DNA of 64,000 bases. Origin: Floccularia luteovirens. Lineage: Eukaryota; Basidiomycota; Agaricomycetes; Agaricales; Squamanitaceae. The translations under genes were made by a program, and so were the position numbers. Shown piece after piece: positions 48,301 to 60,312 of the stretch (its first letter is position 1; every line of letters starts with the position of its first letter). The notes beneath the pieces are model-generated. The model was not told the origin of the DNA and searched no databases. It saw only the letters and a list, made by a program, of their open reading frames with translations. The stretch covers positions 682,001-746,000 of the forward strand of contig VSJF01000005.1 of NCBI GenBank assembly GCA_009739215.1. Reading direction: 5' to 3'.

Positions 48301-50112
48301 TCAGAATTCTTGTCAAATAGGATCGCCTCTTTAACAAACCTTCTTACCCACTTTCGCTTTCTCCTCACTCTTCGCTCTCAAAATGGTCGTTACCATTCTC
48401 TGATATTGTTTAGACTCTCAGAGTCCTCCGTAGACAATGACACTAGAAGAGACCTGCCTCAGGACGCGTCCAATCATCCGGGGGTCATCAATCATCATCA
48501 GATGTATGCTATGGAATCTACATGTCCCCACCTTGGGGCAGATTTATCGCATGCAGACATTGAAACATATGAAGAGAGTATAGTAGCGGTCTGTCCGTGG
48601 CATCGGTTTGTTTGCTGCAACATGTCTTGACCCAAACCAGAATATGTTGACGTGTGCTATAGATATGATTTCGACCTACGTACAGGGAAAAGTGAAATGG
48701 GTCTAAAAGCCTGCACTTATGCTGTCGAAGTTAGGAAAGATGGACCCGATGAAACAGAAAATGTGTATATCAAAACACCAGACAGCAGCACAAACTGGCT
48801 TCTAGTCGAACTACGCCCTGTCTCCGAAGGTTTCTTTCCTCTTGTATATAATAACACTGAGGAGCTCACTAGTGCCATATAGAGTTTGCAGATCCTCCAG
48901 CAAAACCCATTGAATTTGTGACAGATCCGACAGGGGATGACGCACCGTCAATCGATGAACCAATTGTCCCTGAGACCAATCCGCCGAAAACTCTAATGCA
49001 ATGGGCAGTTCTTATTCTTAACACCGCGAATCCTACTCTCAAAGTGAGCAATGCTGATGACTATGTACTGAACACATTGAATCATGTTATCTAAGGTTGA
49101 TCGAACACGACATGCAGTCAACCTTTTTCGTACTGGAAAGCTCATTTCGATAGGAAATAAATCGTCCAATGCACCAGATCCTCCTGACGTTCCTCCTCGA
49201 GAGGAATCGTTTTCAAAGAACTTGGTAAATCCAGCTAAGGTGAAGAATAGAAAAAATCGCGCAGTCATGTTGCATGCCCTCGCAAACATCGAACAATGGG
49301 CGTGAGTGTCGCTTTTATGAAGGATGATACTCAAGAATAACTTTCGATAACTGTCGCTAGTATAGACCTTGCGTACGTTTCTCCGTTGGTTCCTCTTCCC
49401 GCAAATTCTGACACATTCTAGGTGGGACATCATGGCACGCTTTGGTCCTACCCATCCTGATTTACCACCCTCGTTCTTCTCCGATTTTACCAAAATCGCT
49501 CTCGATGAATCCAAACACTTGTGAGTCTCCTGGACAGCATATAAAGCCGATATAGCTGCAACTAATTGATTTTGTCTATCCAGTTCTTTATTAACTGCAA
49601 GGCTGGCCGAAATATCACCATCAACTCCATATGGCACCATGCCTGTCCATGCATCGTTGTGGGAGTCAGCATCGAGCACATCACACTCGCTTCGTGCAAG
49701 GCTGGCTATCATACATCTGGTTCATGAAGCCAGAGGCCTTGATATAAACCCAGCTACAATAGAAAGATTCAAGAAGGCAGGAGACGAGGAAACAGTTCGG
49801 ATCATGGAAATCATCCATGCTGATGAAGTGACCCATGTAACAGCGGGGCATCGCTGGTTTACCTGGTTTTGTTCTCAACAGGGACAAGAAGTAGATCCAG
49901 TTGCAGCTTTTAGAGAAGAAGTTAGGAAAGGATGGAGGGGTGATGTGAAAGGTCCTTTCAATGTTAAAGACAGAGAGAAAGCGGGAATGACACGAGACTT
50001 TTACGAGGGTTTGAAAGGAGAAATGGGGATCGAAAAGGGACCAGGCAGTACATCGAAAAATCCCATAAATAGAGATAATTTCGGTACTGTACAGATTGGA
50101 TATGAAGAATGA
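48300..50112 (+). CDS. Rieske [2Fe-2S] - DUF455 (ferritin-like) fusion protein
   Basis: The N-terminal part carries a Rieske centre with both cluster boxes: CPHLGAD (Cys and His ligands, about 48525) and CPWHR (about 48593), joined across an intron to YDFDLRTGK. After a linker (LMQWAVLILNTANPTLK), the C-terminal half is a DUF455 ferritin-like domain with carboxylate/His motifs typical of di-metal helices: HALANIEQWAIDLAWD, ALDESKHFSLLTARL, YGTMPVHASLWE, HLVHEARGLD and EIIHADEVTHVTAGHRWF. The stop is at 50110-50112. The protein therefore likely couples electron transfer to a di-iron type site, but the substrate is unknown. The start is uncertain. The best-context ATG (48383) is out of frame without an unidentified intron, and the frame is otherwise open back to about 48300 without ATG. 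Confidence 0.8.
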
Positions 50113-50231
50113 CGATACCTTCCTTATAGGGCAAGCTTTCGAAAGTCATTTCGCTGTAGTAACCAAACCAATCAACGATGTTCAACAGTGTAATTAGACA
50201 ATGAATCAGATTATATACAGGTAAAATGGCA

Positions 50232-51046
50232 TCATTCCACCTTCATCACAGAATTAATACGTGCCGCTTGGATTTGAGAACGCAAGCCTTGCCAAACAGG
50301 AAACCCAAAGTATAGCGTGAAGAGTATATATAGTGCCTGTGTTACGGCCATGAGATATCTCATAGGTTGACATTGAGCGTAGAAGACTCACCCCCAGAAG
50401 AGGACCCGCCTGATGCTTGTAGCAGATGCTGAACGTGTAAATGCTCTCGAGAACATGAACCACCAAGATTGAATAGTAGATGAACCCAATTATGGTATCA
50501 CCGAGGGCCGAGCGCAGGTAATGAGCTGGGAGAACAACGGCCGACAAGTTGTCTCTCGGGAAGAACTGTAGGTACAAAACCACGAAGGTAAATAAACCTG
50601 TCTGCGTGAGCTTAGCGATGTTCAAAGAAAATTCGGTGATTTTGGGTGCTTTAATCTATACGATGGAAAAGTTAAAGACATCAATAGATCAAAAGCATAA
50701 GGATAGGCGAACCATCCCGAGGCCTTCTTGTGCTAGTGCCTTCATTTCCAAAAGCCTAGGTTTGACATCATCATACCCTGACAACGGAGGTTCTATAGGA
50801 ATTCTGACAATCGATTTGGAGCCATTCTTCAGTGTGCATGTTAGAGTCATGCCCTGTTGGAACGTCAGAGTAGGTCAGAAGTATAGTTGTGCAACCAACC
50901 TTTGTGTCAATTGCTGTCATCTCTGCGCCAACGATATTCTGTGTAACATTCCCATACCATTTCGCGTACGCTACAAGGGTGTCGGGATGGTTGGACATGT
51001 ACATCCGCAGGAAGGTAGACTTTTCAGCAACAGGATCTGTCGACAT
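50232..51046 (-). CDS. DUF2470 / DUF4499-like (TMEM254-type) membrane protein
   Basis: Starts at the ATG at 51046 (MSTDPVAEKSTFLRMYMSNH). The first 90 residues fit DUF2470 (NHPDTLVAYAKWYGNVTQNI, GAEMTAIDTKG, MTLTC), a domain related to FMN-binding split barrels and the haem-utilisation HugZ family. After the intron come the hydrophobic segments GLFTFVVLYLQFFP, TIIGFIYYSILVVHVLESIY and, in the last exon, ALYILFTLYFGFPVWQGLRS, ending AARINSVMKVE (stop 50232-50234). The membrane part resembles DUF4499/TMEM254. The predicted protein is about 220 residues with three or four membrane spans. Such fusions are common in fungi and their role is unknown. Confidence 0.78.
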
Positions 51047-51561
51047 GATCGTAACCGAAAGTAATGTACGCTTTGGAAAGAGGGAGAGAGGCTGAGATCT
51101 GAGAGGTTGGGAAAGAAGGGCTACTAAATCAAATAGTCTAAATTATTGTCGAAGTCTCAGGAGCATGAGAAATGTCAACTTACTCAGGTCTTCGTTGTCT
51201 TGGTACACAGGTTTCAAGTCTTTGAAGGACGCATCAAAATCGTTGACATACAGATCAAACCAAACCTGAGCTAAGAGACAAGGAGATCAAGTCATAAGCA
51301 TAATTATGTATAGTTTTCATTGGAATTGCACGTTTCATTATAAGTACTGGTCCCTATAAGACATACTTATGTGCGACAAGATTTTCTCATCACAAGATAA
51401 TGCTCGTGAGACAAAACATACACGGAAACTGACAGGAAATTTAGTATTCTAGTAAATTTACAGCAATTCTCATCCCTTTAACATAGCAAGTGAAGATACA
51501 ACTAGGAAAACATTTGAACAAACTGAACAGTCGAAATATTACATTTGAAGACAAATTACTA
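51047..51561. other. intergenic with one exon-like piece
   Basis: This gap lies between the DUF2470 gene start and the regulator stop. On the minus strand, 51291-51195 reads QVWFDLYVNDFDASFKDLKP then VYQDNEDL. It is flanked by a CTTAG acceptor and a GTAAGT donor. It could be an upstream exon of the DUF2470 gene or a remnant. The rest is AT-rich and empty. Confidence 0.3.
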
Positions 51562-54500
51562 TCAGTGTAGTGGAGCTTGTTGTTGGATAGGGAATGCTCC
51601 ATAAGTCGGAAGATGTGGTGGTGAAGGAGTTCCTTCTGGCCATGAAAATCTATAAAACAAAGATAAAGTAAGAATCACTTGTAATTGGTGAGGAGGATGG
51701 ACAATCACCCCGGCATCATCATAGTTTGCCACCAAGCAGGATTCTTGATAGCCTGCATTGTAGCCAGCATCTCCTCATCAGAGAATCCTCCACCCCCAAA
51801 TGTGGTCATCTCAAAGTCAGCTCCAAAGTTAATCTGACCTGCGCCAGCCGAAAAGGTGGCTTCGGGCACATATATAGGTGTATTATCCTTAGTGGCCATA
51901 TCCGTCCCGTTACTTTGCGTGTAGTTTTGGTTAACAACTTGTGTAACCATCCCTTGATTCTGTTGCGCAACAGAAAACGTGTTTAAGGATGTTGTCATGC
52001 TGTTGTTAGTATTGCCGTTACTGGTAGCAATCTGATTTTGTGGAGGCGATTGCGGAGGTGGACGAAGTCGACCGACAGTAGCTCCATCTCTCCTGTGTCG
52101 CGACAGAAGTCCGGCAAGAAAGCGTGCATACAGCTTAGGTGTGTGTCTGTCGTCTATCGCAATCTTCGGGGAACTCAGTGTTTGGATCAACCTCCCAATC
52201 AAATCGAATATCTCATTTTCTTGAACTTTTTCGATCATGGAAGTGAAATCGGGCCGGAGCATCTTTAAACAGGCCTCAGTCGGGATGAAGAACGAGGAAA
52301 GTGATAATCATACCTTCAATAAAAATGCAGAGGCAAAAGATGCGAACACAAAATGACCTGTCCATACTGTCAGAAATGAAACTTGAAAGACAACTTAGGT
52401 CTTACCATCAGGTGCGTAGCGCATATATCCTGAAGGAGCAAGTTCTTCCACCATACATTTGATTACACATTTCGCAGAATGTAAACACTAATTCGTAATC
52501 AGCAGGAGAAGATTAAAGATATAGAAATAATTCGAACCTTTGTTAAAAAGACACGATCAGTGGCTTCGAACCCACGATGAAAGGCTTGTTGGAAGCCGAA
52601 TGAAAACATGACGAGTCGTGAATATTCACACAAACTGAGAGGATCCAAAGGTTGATATCAAAAATATACAAGGGGAAATGGACAATACTCACAATGGGAG
52701 CAATAAGCAGCGGAATGCAGATCCTGGATCTAGTAAAAATAAGGTTGGGCAATAATCATAATGGAGGATTAGTTGGTTTATACCATTTGGATCACTCTCT
52801 TTAGCGAAACGTTCGGACCATTCTTCGTAGAATTTTGTCAAACGAGCGTCATATTTCATTGTTACAGTCCGGAAGTCGACTTGCTATTTGTTTATCAGAA
52901 AAGTTAGTTTTTAGGATAAATATGCGGGGTGTTACCTTATTGAGCCCAGATGGAACCGAAGGATCGGAGAAAATTTCTTCATGGAATTTCAAGATGATCT
53001 TGAGTAGGGCGGAATAGGCACAGATGTGTATGTCATACTATGAGGAGGTCAGGCTTCCTATTACGACAAATTCGGATGTAACATACTCCAAGATTATATG
53101 GAGACTTCCGGTACCAGTCTTGTGCATTCCGAACGATGCTAGTATCGAATATTAAGGCAATGTTGTTAGAAGGTAAACATTAACGTACAAATCTTCTTTA
53201 ATAGTTGAAGGTTTGCCAAACTGAGTGGAAGTTGAACTTTCTAGGTTGAAACAAATCATCCATACTCGTGTTCTGTTCATGATTTCTCTCTCTTGTTTCT
53301 CTGATTGAGGTTTTGTTGATGAGACTTGGTGCAAATTGAGATCGGTTGCAATCCTGTTGTGCATTTGTGTAAATGAGTCTATGATTATTATAGCACAACC
53401 ACTAACCTTATGGCAAGCCCGATATAGAGCCAGCTTCTATCCTCTTCCCACCTTCGGGCTGGCACAGTGTAAGTAGCCATGAGGATATACGCTTGGCAGA
53501 GTTCAACCGATTTCCATCCATCTATGAGAGCATTTGCAGCAGAATGTTTCGCAAAGTGCATTGCAATAGGATAAATTTCCGACTTCTCCTTGTAGTAGCG
53601 GGATGAGACCGCACAGACTAACCGGAAATGATAAGTAAATAGGTACTACTAAACGAGTAGTCCGAATAGACTTACTAACTGTGAAGAGGAAAGGGCATCG
53701 CGCGAATGTCGACGCCGGTGTATGCAATACAGGATCAAGCAAGGAGATGAAAGGCTGATGTATATTCAGTTTCTATGCGGTTAATAAGTATATGTAACTA
53801 ACATTAACGTTGTTATAGAAGCTGTGAATCGTTGTCAAATTTAGTTACGAGTAGTTAGATAACGTTACATTACTTACATCTCGAAGAGCTTTTCAACGTC
53901 CTCTGGAGTCACCAGACCATGAACTAGGATTTCTGGAGGACTATGTTGCTCGATCAAGGATGCGCGTATACCAAGGTCGGTTGCCGGGCCTGTACGATAA
54001 GTCATTCTTCATAAATCGGATGAGACATTCATTCACTAACCTGGCATGAAATACGTCTCATTCGCGACACCCTATTTATACCAATTTAATAACAGATCAA
54101 AGAACATAAGCTGCAATAGACATACCACATTATCATCATTCAAATCCCCTTCGTTCAATATACCCTCGTGCTGTTCTTTTTTAGCCTTAGCCTTACTTCC
54201 GCTCAAGCTCAAGTCAGCTATCAATCCAAGAGGAACATGTGTGTCGGGCAGAGAGGATTGGATTTTTTCCTCCTGAACGTCTTCGTTATCTGCCTCGTTG
54301 TCATCTTCACCTGGGAATAAACTTAGACCCGAGGCTCCGACGCGTGTACGACGATCAGACTCGACATCGGAATCGTCCTCTTCCTTATCGCGCAAGCCAC
54401 GGGCATCAAGGAAGGCATTGGGTCCAGCTCTGGTTCCTGCATCGCGTACGCTAGACTGAAGACGATCCAGCCAAATCAACACATTGCGGTTGTTCTGGTC

Positions 54501-57245
54501 TGAAGGAGATGTCGCCATCCTGTACGACGCGATAGAAAGTGGTGTCGCGAGGTATGGGTTGTGTAGCTATTAATAAATATTAATAGGTGTCAATCAATAA
54601 TAATGAACATGCATACTTGTTTGAGAAGGGACTCGATGATAGCATCCTTTTGCCTAATTTGGGCCAACAAGTATTCGCGTTTACTTTCGGGAGAAACATA
54701 TGGTAAGTCAGATAGCAACGATGAAGGAGAAGAGGTAGCAGATGAAGCTCGGGAGGTAGTGGCTGGGTTCGATATGAGCACTTCAGCCATTGAAGGGATG
54801 GCGCAAAAGAGGACCAGATGCAATTGATCTAATTTCACTTTACTTCTGCCCGTTTTAAAAGGCGGTGGATTTGCCCCGTTGGGCCATCATTGCACCAGCC
54901 ATCCACGGCCCTAAAACGTGTGGAGAAGCGCAGTTCGCCTATCCTCAAGAAAGGAAAAGAACGTATCCCAAATAGAGAAGAGAAAATAAAGCCTGTAAAA
55001 CTTACTTGGGAGCAGTCCTTGGCTTGCGTCCCTCAACGATGCAAACGTGACCGCTTGCTTTACATCTTTTGCAAGTGTTGTCCTTTTTTGAGGGAAAGTC
55101 GCATTTCATCTATCAACCCGATATGGTGCGGATCAGATTCAAGAGCAGAAAGATGGCGAAGGAAGAGAGGAGTACGAATATGACAAGACGCCACATGTCA
55201 TTAACGGCATTCCACGGAACGGATACATGTGGGAGGCAATGACATTCGGAACGGAGGAAAATAAATTGAAAACGTTAGCATCAGAAGTAAAAGCAGAAAA
55301 TTAGAACTTCACCTTGAGTTTTTTACAATAAGTACAAGCTCCACGTTTACTGGATGAAATGTCCATGGATATTGATTGAGAAGATACAATAGCAAAATAG
55401 GTCGACCGGAGACATGAAATGCCGGAAATGACGTTTTTCAAAATAGCGCGAATGAGGCGGCCATGAACATTCGGAAAAGAATTTGGACATGTGTGACACA
55501 GTATATCAGGCGTCCAGAGAATAGGAACGATGATAATCCACGGAAGCCATCGAAAAATGCACGGGTGGCGTGTGCAGCACAGCCACGGAAAATTCGGGGG
55601 TAATGAGAATCCGGCGAATATAAAGCAACGGAAGAGGTCGTCGGGAGGTCCGCAGCAAAAGGTACAACGGAAAGAAAAGAAGTTTGATGCAAAGAATGAG
55701 CCCCGATGTACATGGAAGAAGAAAAAAAATGAAATATTCCGACGAAAACAGTGTTCCCGAGAAACGATTTGAATGATCACGAGATGAGGCGCATGTATAA
55801 ATGGAATGAATGTATGATGAGAAGACAGTTAGTAAATGTTTTATTCCGATGCACAGCGGAAGTAAAGAGGAAGGATAAAGACAACGATTATTGAAGGGAA
55901 GCACACGGCCTCATAAGCCGCACCACTTCACTCCAATTTCGCGCACCGGTTACACACAGAAAACTTCACGAAAGAAAAAGGAGGTAGAAACTCACGTCAT
56001 CGAAACCCTTTCCCTCTTGCCACCTTCGGTGACCACTCCAAATCCACCCATACCGACGCTTATCCCTCCGAACTCTTCGTCATCTTCATCACTTTCTGAT
56101 TCAGAACCCTCCCCACCGAAAACGGCACCGTTAACGTTCCACTGAACGTTGTTTTTCTTAACACGTTTGCGTTTGGACGAGGTTTTATTAGGTGGGGATG
56201 AATGCGGTTCTGGAGGCGACCCAACATTCGAATCATTTAGGCGCTTCAAATTCGGTGGTGACTTGGCTGTTTTTGGGGAGGGCTGCTTTGGTGCAGCTCT
56301 GTTATTAGTGTCTGGATTTTGACCTCCATAAGAAGCGTTAGGAGATGCTGAAGTCTTTTGGTAATTTTGCTCTGCCATAGGTGGTGCGACAGACTGTGAA
56401 CCCAGGTAAGGTTGTGTTGTAACCGGAGGGTTGTTAAATGAGGTCGGAGAGGCCTTGCTAATTCGTGGACGAGACTGCTGTATCAGTTGCTCCGGATGTG
56501 GTGAGTATTGGTAATTTTCACGCTGTGTTTGATGTATAGGATCTGGTGTGGTGGTGTATGACTGGGTCATAGACGAATCGGGAGTGCTTGTGTGGTATTC
56601 CAATCCGTTTGTGTCTGGCGAGGATACATTACTTGTATTTGGAACAATAAGGTCTGGGTAATATTGGTATGCATTAGCTGGTTGTTGCTCGAATGTCCTT
56701 CCGCCAGCCTCAGCTTCAAGGTTATTCATGTGAGCATTTGATCTTAAATTTGAATTGTTGTACTGTTGAGTTTGGCGAGGGTATTGACCATTTTGCGTTA
56801 CATTGTATGCATTCTGTGTTCCACGAGATGCTTGATTTAAGTTGGTATTGAACCCGCCGGCCTGTTGGGGGGACTCGTAGTTTCTGCGCACTACATGGGG
56901 CTGCTGCTGTTGTTGCTGTCCACCATACGCGCTGAGCCACTGCTGGTATTGTCCTGCGTGGCTCTCTCTTGTTTGATGGGGTACATTTTCCGGGTCATAA
57001 AAAGCAGAGGTGGGACCAATCATAGATGAAGGATGTGCTGCTTGATGAACGTCGTTGTTATTGCTTGACGATAAGCCAGCAGAGGAAGCGTAGAGCCACA
57101 AATCTGCTGAGTTTGCAGTGTGAAGAGGATGGTCGGAGGAAGGGAGATCCACTGTGCCTATACAGCAACACAGCTATGTTGATATCTTTGCCTGGACTGA
57201 TAATAAAAGGTATTTACCAGATGGATCGAGAGAACGTGAATTCAT
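51562..57245 (-). CDS. Zn2Cys6 transcription factor with Fungal_trans domain
   Basis: A large nuclear regulator. Exon 1: MNSRSLDPSG (ATG at 57245). Exon 2 (about 57160-55996) is a Q/N-rich region of about 385 residues (GGQQQQQQPH, many N/Q/S/Y) ending in an NLS-like SSKRKRVKKN and an acidic SESESDEDDEE stretch. After a 646-nt intron comes the binuclear zinc cluster KRGACTYCKKLKMKCDFPS, then CKRCKASGHVC, with six Cys in correct spacing. A short coiled region follows (REYLLAQIRQKDAIIESLLK), then NVLIWLDRLQSSVRDAG. The middle homology (Fungal_trans) region lies at about 54000-52700: FYNNVNPFISLLDPVLHTPA, CQAYILMATYTVPARRWEED and GLAIRIATDLNLHQ. The tail is Q/N/G-rich, and a last intron adds TPSPPHLPTYGAFPIQQQ. 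Target genes are unknown. Some 15 introns were seen, several with approximate limits. Confidence 0.85.
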
Positions 57246-58564
57246 GTTTCCAAGTGGGGTGATTGAGTTTTGAGCATTTCGAGAATTCAAGGAGTTATTA
57301 GCGCCGGAGGCTGCTCTTCCTTGCACTGATTGGTGCATCGCCTACCAAGTAGGACAGGGGAGCTATATAGTAAGTACAACAGGCAGGTGTATAACCATAG
57401 GAAACATTTCTCGCCTCGTCAGCACCAGTCACCCGGAATATCGCTGTTGCCGGTGTCGACTGTGCGTCTATTGTTCTAGGAAAGACTTGTATTTCTAGCT
57501 TCTTCGTTGCGAGGGCGTCGCAGCCAGCCTTCTGTGGTTGAAGGAATGAATGGTAAGTGTTGGAGTGCTCAAGGCTAAAAGGGTCCGTTGACAAGTAGTA
57601 CTAATAGGCACAAATTTTAAATCAGACGCATCGCACGGAATACCAAGTTGAGAGATGGGGGTTATACATCACGACGAGGCAACAAGATGGTTAAATACTG
57701 TCACAACGAGATACATTACTAAAACACAGAAACACCTCAATTTTGTTAGGTATCTCCTTCCAACCAGCTCACAGGAGCACCAATCTCAATGGTTCTCAGG
57801 ACAGTGAACACTGAATCACCCACTGTTTACGTTGTTACTAATATCACTTTACAAGGGAAATGCTGGGCTTCTCATGAGAAGCATTTAATACTTATGTAAT
57901 CCTCAGATTTGGTCCCGTGAACCTAATAACCGTCAGCACTATTATATATGTTATACTTGAAATATTTGACTGTCCTCCTTCTGATGTACTGTTCAGGTGT
58001 CAGATCCCCCACAAGTAAGTCAAAGTTAAAGAATGTTTTAAGGATGAAATTCTGTCGTGGTCCTAAAATAGCCGATTATAGGGGCAGGGGTAGAGACTGT
58101 ACATAAGAACCGCACCTACTCCACATAATTGAATATATATTATGCAGTATAAGTAAAGTAGAGTTAACAAAAAACACCCCTAGGAATCTCGAAGAGATGG
58201 CCCTTCTGCCGCGGAAAGATTGCTCAATTGATAATACTCCTATCTCTTGAAGAAGTCTCCATTCGGGTCTCGGGCATGCTTTGTCACACACTCTTACCAA
58301 TAATCAATAGCCCGTGTTCAAAGCACTTTGAGAGATGCCATCCAGAATCTCAAACTAGAACTACTTAATAAGGACTCAATATTGCCAGTTGTCCCCACAT
58401 GTATATGAAGTTACTCTATGTAACAAGGCAAATGTCAAATATCTTACACTTGTATTTGAACTAAGAGCTTTCCACGGCTTCAACAATGTCTGATAATGTA
58501 CATAATACAAATAATTTCAAATCCTTTTACGCACTTTTCTTTTCCTTCTCGACTGACCATCAAT
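57246..58564. other. intergenic, regulator promoter and GH5 3' flank
   Basis: A 1.3-kb gap. A 98-codon frame on the minus strand (57594-57298) lacks an ATG start and any family signal, and probably lies in the 5' leader of the regulator. AT-rich sequence from 57600 to 58560 shows nothing further. Confidence 0.5.
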
Positions 58565-60312
58565 CTACTGCGCAGCTTTCGTGCTGGCCGTAAGAATTGT
58601 GTTCAACTCATCCCTCTTCAGGCAACCGCTATACTTGAAGCTAGCCGCAATTGCATCTAGTTCCGCTTCACTCTTTCCAACAAAGTGGTCTGCCCATTCC
58701 TTGATCATGAATTCACTGATCAAAATGTTTCGTGAGAGACGAGTAATACGATCGGTGAGCTTCCAGACGGGGTGTGGGTATAGGTCTCGGTAGTTTGCTG
58801 GGATCTCTTGCAGCACATGGTCAACAAGAGGCTGGTATACATTGCGCACAGCCGCATCATCGGCACCCCATGCATCGATGGCAAGTCGATGCTTTTTCGC
58901 AAGGAAAGAAGAGAAGAGCTTCATGTATTCCGTCTCTGGTGAGAGGTAGACCATGCCTTGGAAACCAATATCCTTATATAACCAGATTGACCAGCTCAAT
59001 CGGTCCTACATCAAATTAACATTAGCTTGGATGAAGATTGGGGTACATAAACAATGATACCTCATTATATATTTGCAACTGGTCTTTCAAGACTTGGTAG
59101 CGAACCTTGTTGATCCCGTCAGTAGCTTCACCCTCGTATTGTTTTCTGGCGTATACAGGTCCCCACTCTCCATTCCACACGCAGAGGCCTTTTTCGTCCA
59201 TCCACTCACGTTTCTTTTCATAGCTCCTTCTGAGCCGTTTTTTCTGGTCTTCGGAACTTACATATTCCTGTGGCGCAGCTGGGAATCCAAATACAGAGTA
59301 ATCATGGATCGAATAGGCTGTATTTTCCCATTTCTTGTGATAGTCGCCGAAGTGTGAGAAATCTGACGCAAATGTATTTCCATCGAGGAAGATGGCGTGA
59401 TCTTGATCGATGGACCTAATCACAGTGTACACCTGGTCATAAAACTGGATGACCCTGGTGTGTTTGGGGTCTGTGGGTTCGTTAAGGGGGTTGTAGCCTG
59501 CGATCCACTTGTTTGATTTATAGTGCTTAGCGAGCTCTCCCCAGAGCCAAAGAGAGCGGTCTTGGAAATCCTTGTGGTTCCAGACTATCGATGTATTATC
59601 AGAAGAAAAAATAATGCACATAGAAGCCAACTTACAGTTAGCAATGTGGCCTCCGTGATCCGCATGCCAATCCGTGTTCTGTCCTCCAGGAGCAGTATGC
59701 ATATCTAGGATGGTGTAAATCCCATGTTGTGCACAGATATCAATTACGCGGTCAAGATGCTTGAATCCAGACTCTTTAAGAACTCTCGGGTTCATGTCAT
59801 CTGAGATAAATAGGTAAGATACGTAACTTATTATTATTGATGGATGTTATCAACCTTCAAAGTGACGATAGTTGAAAGGAAGACGGATGCAGTTGAGGCC
59901 GAGACTCTTGAAAAACTGAGCATCTTCATCCGTGAAAAAGTATTCCAGGAACTAGGTGGTTGAAAAATGACGAGTTGGCGAGGAAGTTTTCTACCGGTCA
60001 CAAATGTTACCTTGTCAAAGAAAAATTCAGATTTCTCTTTGCCGATAGCTAGTTCTAAGGCTTCTCTGATTTGAAATTCGCACCCCGGATATCCTGATGT
60101 TGTGATTCTTTAGCACTCTGACGGACCACCTTGTATTTTGTAATCACCAGATATGAAATTTTCCATACTAAAAGAAATAAATCTTTGACATAAGAAAAAG
60201 ATGTTCGCGCAAGAACTCACTTCATCCATCCCCCAAGCCCAGCTCCTCTCAAAATGACCTCATGACCACTCTCATCGACGATTTTGGTACCAGACACTTT
60301 CAGGAGAGACAT
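58565..60312 (-). CDS. GH5 glycoside hydrolase (exo-beta-1,3-glucanase-like), no signal peptide
   Basis: Starts at the ATG at 60312 ([20 protein letters not shown]), then [11 protein letters not shown] and [19 protein letters not shown]. Family blocks follow: [37 protein letters not shown], and the acid/base Glu in [10 protein letters not shown]. Next come [12 protein letters not shown], the nucleophile Glu in [12 protein letters not shown], and [16 protein letters not shown]. Length is about 475 residues. There is no hydrophobic leader, so the enzyme is probably cytosolic, unlike secreted fungal Exg1-type enzymes. The frame continues upstream to another ATG at 60501, but that stretch looks like a leader. 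The C-terminal 100 residues (after LSPETEYMK) form a helical extension. The exact substrate (beta-glucan, steryl- or lipid-glucoside) cannot be told. Transcribed away from the UCH gene. Confidence 0.88.

Larger units (their letters stand above)
41161..49267. repeat. tandem duplication, copy B
   Basis: This is the second unit of the head-to-tail duplication. It starts with the decayed KIN1 3' fragment and runs through transporter B, intact MTO1 and the first half of the functional Rieske-DUF455 gene. Offset to copy A is about 7,823 bp at the KIN1 part, 7,580 bp at the transporter and 8,090 bp at the Rieske part. The drift reflects indels. Confidence 0.9.

Noticed and set aside
57298..57594. 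98-codon minus-strand open frame upstream of the regulator
   Set aside because: It has no ATG start, no family motif, and lies where the regulator's 5' leader is expected.
58180..58275. tRNA-like string (GCTCAATTGATA ... CTCTTGA ... ATTCGGGTCTCGG) suggesting a tRNA-Lys gene
   Set aside because: The acceptor stem does not pair, the T-arm lacks the GGTTCGA core in the right place, and spacing is wrong. It is at best a chance resemblance or an eroded tRNA.
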